In this document: in pieces, positions 17,775 to 22,069 of the stretch
How positions within the stretch are numbered: the stretch's first letter is position 1
How the letters are laid out: each line of letters opens with the position of its first letter
DNA from: JBBRTJ01 sp038244535
Lineage (GTDB): Bacteria > Actinomycetota > Acidimicrobiia > Acidimicrobiales > Ilumatobacteraceae
Direction: 5' to 3'
Assembly (NCBI GenBank): GCA_038244535.1
Contig: JBBRTJ010000065.1
Coordinates: forward strand, 1 to 22,069
Length of the DNA stretch: 22,069 nucleotides
The notes under the pieces: generated by a model
Seen by the model: only the letters and a program-made list of their open reading frames with translations
The model's database searches: none
Told to the model about the DNA's origin: nothing
Position numbers and translations under genes: made by a program

Positions 17775-19010
17775 TCACCAGCGCTCGGTGGGGTGGGCGG
17801 CGATGTCGTCCCGCCGATGCAACCCGGCCCACGAGAGGTGCCCGGCGGCTTCGTACGCAACGGCCCGGGCCCCCGGAATCGTCGCCGCCACCCCGGTCAC
17901 GGCCGCCACCCGCCCGCCGGCGGTGACCAGCCGGCCGTCGACCGCACCGACGCCCGCGGCGTACACGTGGGCGCCGGGAACGGCCCGCGCCTGGTCCCAG
18001 CCGTCGATGACGTCACCCGAGCGAACGTCGGCGGGGTACCCCTTGGCCGCGCACACAACGGTGACCGCCACCTCCGGGCGAACCTCGACGGGCGAGCGCA
18101 ACGCCCCGGCCGCCACCTCGGCCAGCACCGCGGCCACGTCGCCGGCCAGGAGGGGGAGCACGACCTGGGTCTCGGGGTCGCCGAAGCGCACGTTGTACTC
18201 GAGGACCTTTGGCCCCTCAGGCGTCAACATCAGGCCGGCGTACAGCACGCCGCGGTAGTCGATGCCGCGCCGGCGCAGCTCGGCCAGCGTGGGCGCCACG
18301 AAGGTCTCGGCCAGTTCGGCGCCCAGGTCGGCGGTGATGGCGGGCACCGGCGCATACGCCCCCATCCCGCCGGTGTTGGGCCCGACATCGCCGTCACCCA
18401 CGCGCTTGAAGTCCTGCGCCGACGGCAACGCCACCACGCGATGGCCGTCGGTCAGGCACAGCAACGACACCTCGGGACCACCGAGGCCCTCCTCGATCAC
18501 CACCCGCCGGCCCGCGGCGCCGAACGTCGCGCCGCTGAGCTTGGCCCGCACGTCGTCGGCGGCCTCACGCAGCGACTCGGTCACCAGGACGCCCTTGCCG
18601 CCCGCCACCCCATCGGTCTTCACCACGTAGCAGCCCGAAAGGGTGCGCAGGTAGGCGATGGCCGCCTCGTCCTCACCGGCACCGAACGAGCCGTACCGGG
18701 CCGTGGGGACTCTGGCAGCCACGAGGAGCGCCTTCATCCACGCCTTCGAGCCTTCGAGCTGAGCCCCGTCTGCACCAGGACCCACCACCTGCAGTCCTCG
18801 GGCCCGCAGGCGGTCAGCCAGCCCGTCCACGAGGGGCACCTCGGGTCCGATCACCACGAGGTCGGCGTCAACGCGCTCAGGGTCGACCGGCGTCCGAGCC
18901 GACCACGGGTTGCCCGGGTTCCCCGGCACCACCACGACCTCGGCGGTGCGGGCGATGGCTTCGGCGAGGGCGTGCTCCCGACCGCCGGCGCCGATGACCG
19001 CGACCCGCAT
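17775..19010 (-). CDS. purD: Phosphoribosylamine-glycine ligase (GAR synthetase)
   Basis: ATP-grasp enzyme making GAR from phosphoribosylamine, glycine and ATP. Motifs are VIGAGGREHAL (N-domain), VIGPEVPLVDGL, AQLEGSKAW, KTDGVAGGKGV, NTGGMGAYAP and LEYNVRFGDPETQ. At 411 residues it is shorter than the E. coli enzyme. The difference lies in the N-domain, where the conserved GPE is at residue 55 instead of about 71, so one helix of the Rossmann-like domain seems to be missing. The ATG at 19010 shares one base with the purA stop (TGATG), implying coupling. Confidence 0.95.
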   Translation of the reverse strand: MRVAVIGAGGREHALAEAIARTAEVVVVPGNPGNPWSARTPVDPERVDADLVVIGPEVPLVDGLADRLRARGLQVVGPGADGAQLEGSKAWMKALLVAARVPTARYGSFGAGEDEAAIAYLRTLSGCYVVKTDGVAGGKGVLVTESLREAADDVRAKLSGATFGAAGRRVVIEEGLGGPEVSLLCLTDGHRVVALPSAQDFKRVGDGDVGPNTGGMGAYAPVPAITADLGAELAETFVAPTLAELRRRGIDYRGVLYAGLMLTPEGPKVLEYNVRFGDPETQVVLPLLAGDVAAVLAEVAAGALRSPVEVRPEVAVTVVCAAKGYPADVRSGDVIDGWDQARAVPGAHVYAAGVGAVDGRLVTAGGRVAAVTGVAATIPGARAVAYEAAGHLSWAGLHRRDDIAAHPTERW

Positions 19011-20287
19011 CAGTGCAGTTGCACGTACTGGTCGCGACCGGGGCCGGTACCGACGTAGGAGATGGGCACGCCGACTTGCTCTTCGAGGAACGCGAGGTAG
19101 GTCTGGGCCGCCGGTGGCAGTTGGTGGCGCTCGGTGACGTCGGTCAGGTCGCGCTTCCAGCCCGGCAGCTCCTCGTACACCGGCACGGCGTCGTGGAGCA
19201 CGCTCTGGTGGTAGGGCATCCGCGTGACCTGTTGGCCCTCGACCTCGTAGGCCACGCACACCTTCACGGTGTCGAGCGTGTCGAGGATGTCGAGCTTGGT
19301 GATCGCCACCTCAGTGAGGGAGTTGAGCCGGACGGCTTGACGCAGCATGACCGCGTCGAACCAGCCGGTGCGCCGGCGCCGGCCGGTGTTGGTGCCGAAC
19401 TCGTGACCCCGCTCGACCAGGAGATCGCCCGTGCCGTCGAACAGCTCGGTCGGAAACGGGCCGGCCCCGACGCGCGTGCAGTACGCCTTGGCGATACCGA
19501 TGACCCGACTGATGTGAAGCGGCCCGATGCCCGCACCGGTGCACGCCCCGCCCGCCACCGGGTTGGACGATGTCACGAACGGGTAGGTGCCGTGGTCGAG
19601 GTCGAGGAACGTGGCCTGTGCACCTTCCAGCAGCACGTGCTGGCCCGCCTCGAGCGCCTCGTGGATGATGTTCACGGTGTCGTCGATGTAGGGCGCCACC
19701 CTGGGCGCCACCTCACCGAGGTAACGGTCGGCGATCTCGTCCGCGCTCATCGGCAAGCGGTTGTAGACCCGCGTGAGGATGGCGTTCTTCTCCTTGAGCG
19801 CCTGCTCGAGCTTGGTGCGAAAGATCTTCGGATCGAGCAGGTCCTGTACCCGTAGCCCGCTGCGCAAGGCCTTGTCGGCATAGGTCGGGCCGATGCCGCG
19901 CCGGGTGGTACCGAGCTTGTTGCGGCCGAGGCGGCGCTCGGCCACGAAGTCGAGCTCGACGTGGTACGGCAGGATCAGGTGGGCGTTGCCACTCACCTTC
20001 AAGCGACTGCAGTCGATGCCCTTGGCCTCGAGCCGGTCGATCTCGGCCAGCAACGTGATCGGGTCGACCACCACGCCGTTGCCGATGACCGGCACGACGT
20101 GCGGGTACAGCACGCCGGACGGCAGGAGCTGCAAGGCGAAGCGTTCGCCGTTCACCACGATGGTGTGCCCGGCGTTGTGACCACCCTGGTAGCGGACCAC
20201 GAGGCTCACCTCTTTGGCGAGCAGGTCGGTGACCTTCCCCTTGCCCTCGTCACCCCATTGCGTTCCGACCACCACGGTTGCGGGCAT
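19010..20287 (-). CDS. purA: Adenylosuccinate synthetase
   Basis: Makes adenylosuccinate from IMP, aspartate and GTP, the committed step to AMP. 425 residues, normal length. The N-terminal P-loop GDEGKGK (12-18), GGHNAGHT, GTTRRGIGPTYADK and the GTNTGRRRRTGWFDAV stretch are all present. The ATG at 20287 has no ribosome-binding site but has TAATCT 6 nt upstream, pointing to a leaderless transcript starting here. It is the first gene of the purA-D-B-C-S-Q run and lies 33 bp after clpB on the same strand, so read-through from clpB is also possible. Confidence 0.97.
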   Translation of the reverse strand: MPATVVVGTQWGDEGKGKVTDLLAKEVSLVVRYQGGHNAGHTIVVNGERFALQLLPSGVLYPHVVPVIGNGVVVDPITLLAEIDRLEAKGIDCSRLKVSGNAHLILPYHVELDFVAERRLGRNKLGTTRRGIGPTYADKALRSGLRVQDLLDPKIFRTKLEQALKEKNAILTRVYNRLPMSADEIADRYLGEVAPRVAPYIDDTVNIIHEALEAGQHVLLEGAQATFLDLDHGTYPFVTSSNPVAGGACTGAGIGPLHISRVIGIAKAYCTRVGAGPFPTELFDGTGDLLVERGHEFGTNTGRRRRTGWFDAVMLRQAVRLNSLTEVAITKLDILDTLDTVKVCVAYEVEGQQVTRMPYHQSVLHDAVPVYEELPGWKRDLTDVTERHQLPPAAQTYLAFLEEQVGVPISYVGTGPGRDQYVQLH

Positions 20288-20293
20288 GCGCGC

Positions 20294-20299
20294 AGATTA
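20294..20299 (-). promoter_or_regulatory. Leaderless -10 element of purA
   Basis: TAATCT on the minus strand (20299-20294) is followed by GCGCGC and the ATG of purA at 20287. This is the closest match to the TATAAT consensus among the putative leaderless promoters in the window. It lies in the 33-base gap after clpB, so the purine operon can be expressed independently of clpB. Confidence 0.5.
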
Positions 20300-20320
20300 G
20301 GCGGCAATCCCGACCACCGA

Positions 20321-22069
<1,749 letters not shown>

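Overview
The window is GC-rich, densely coded chromosomal DNA from an actinobacterium, most likely of the class Acidimicrobiia. That placement is an inference. It rests on GC-rich codon use, two F420-type luciferase-family oxidoreductases, a relative of the mycobacterial mycothiol-dependent reductase Rv2466c, actinobacterial-type PurF and PurC, and TANNNT promoters placed directly against start codons. No gene-free stretch exceeds about 125 bases, and there are no insertion sequences, phage genes or CRISPR arrays.

Layout. (1) 1-735: the 3' part of a secreted M15-type peptidase with a PSTT-repeat linker. (2) 761-1018: a promoter, tRNA-Asp, tRNA-Phe and a hairpin. (3) 1035-4868: pyrE (minus) back-to-back with a plus-strand group made of an F420-type oxidoreductase, an acyl-CoA synthetase and a DsbA-like protein. 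(4) 4887-13995, minus strand: purL, a large secreted PQQ-type sugar dehydrogenase, purF, purM and a second F420-type oxidoreductase, closely spaced and probably one operon. (5) 14123-14548: a lone plus-strand gene for a small basic protein, ending in a hairpin shared with purQ. (6) 14593-20287, minus strand: purA, purD, purB, purC, purS and purQ, tightly packed with overlapping start and stop codons. (7) 20321-22069: the 3' two-thirds of clpB, upstream of purA on the same strand.

The pur genes cover most of de novo purine synthesis. PurF makes phosphoribosylamine, PurD makes GAR, PurL/PurQ/PurS make FGAM, PurM makes AIR, PurC makes SAICAR, PurB acts twice, and PurA commits IMP to AMP. purN, purE, purK and purH are not in the window. 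pyrE supplies the PRPP-dependent step of pyrimidine synthesis.

The most interesting signals are regulatory and contextual. pyrE and the oxidoreductase gene appear to share one symmetric promoter, with overlapping -10 elements exactly 7 nt from each start codon. The same leaderless TANNNT-N6/7-start arrangement occurs at purL, purA and the DsbA-like gene. A secreted sugar dehydrogenase sits inside the purL-purF-purM series, and a small opposite-strand gene splits purQ from purL. Several enzymes carry departures from familiar family sequences (PyrE, DsbA-like, ClpB, PurD). I see no clear evidence for a wholly new multi-gene system; this is mainly a housekeeping nucleotide-synthesis locus with unusual insertions and promoter structure.
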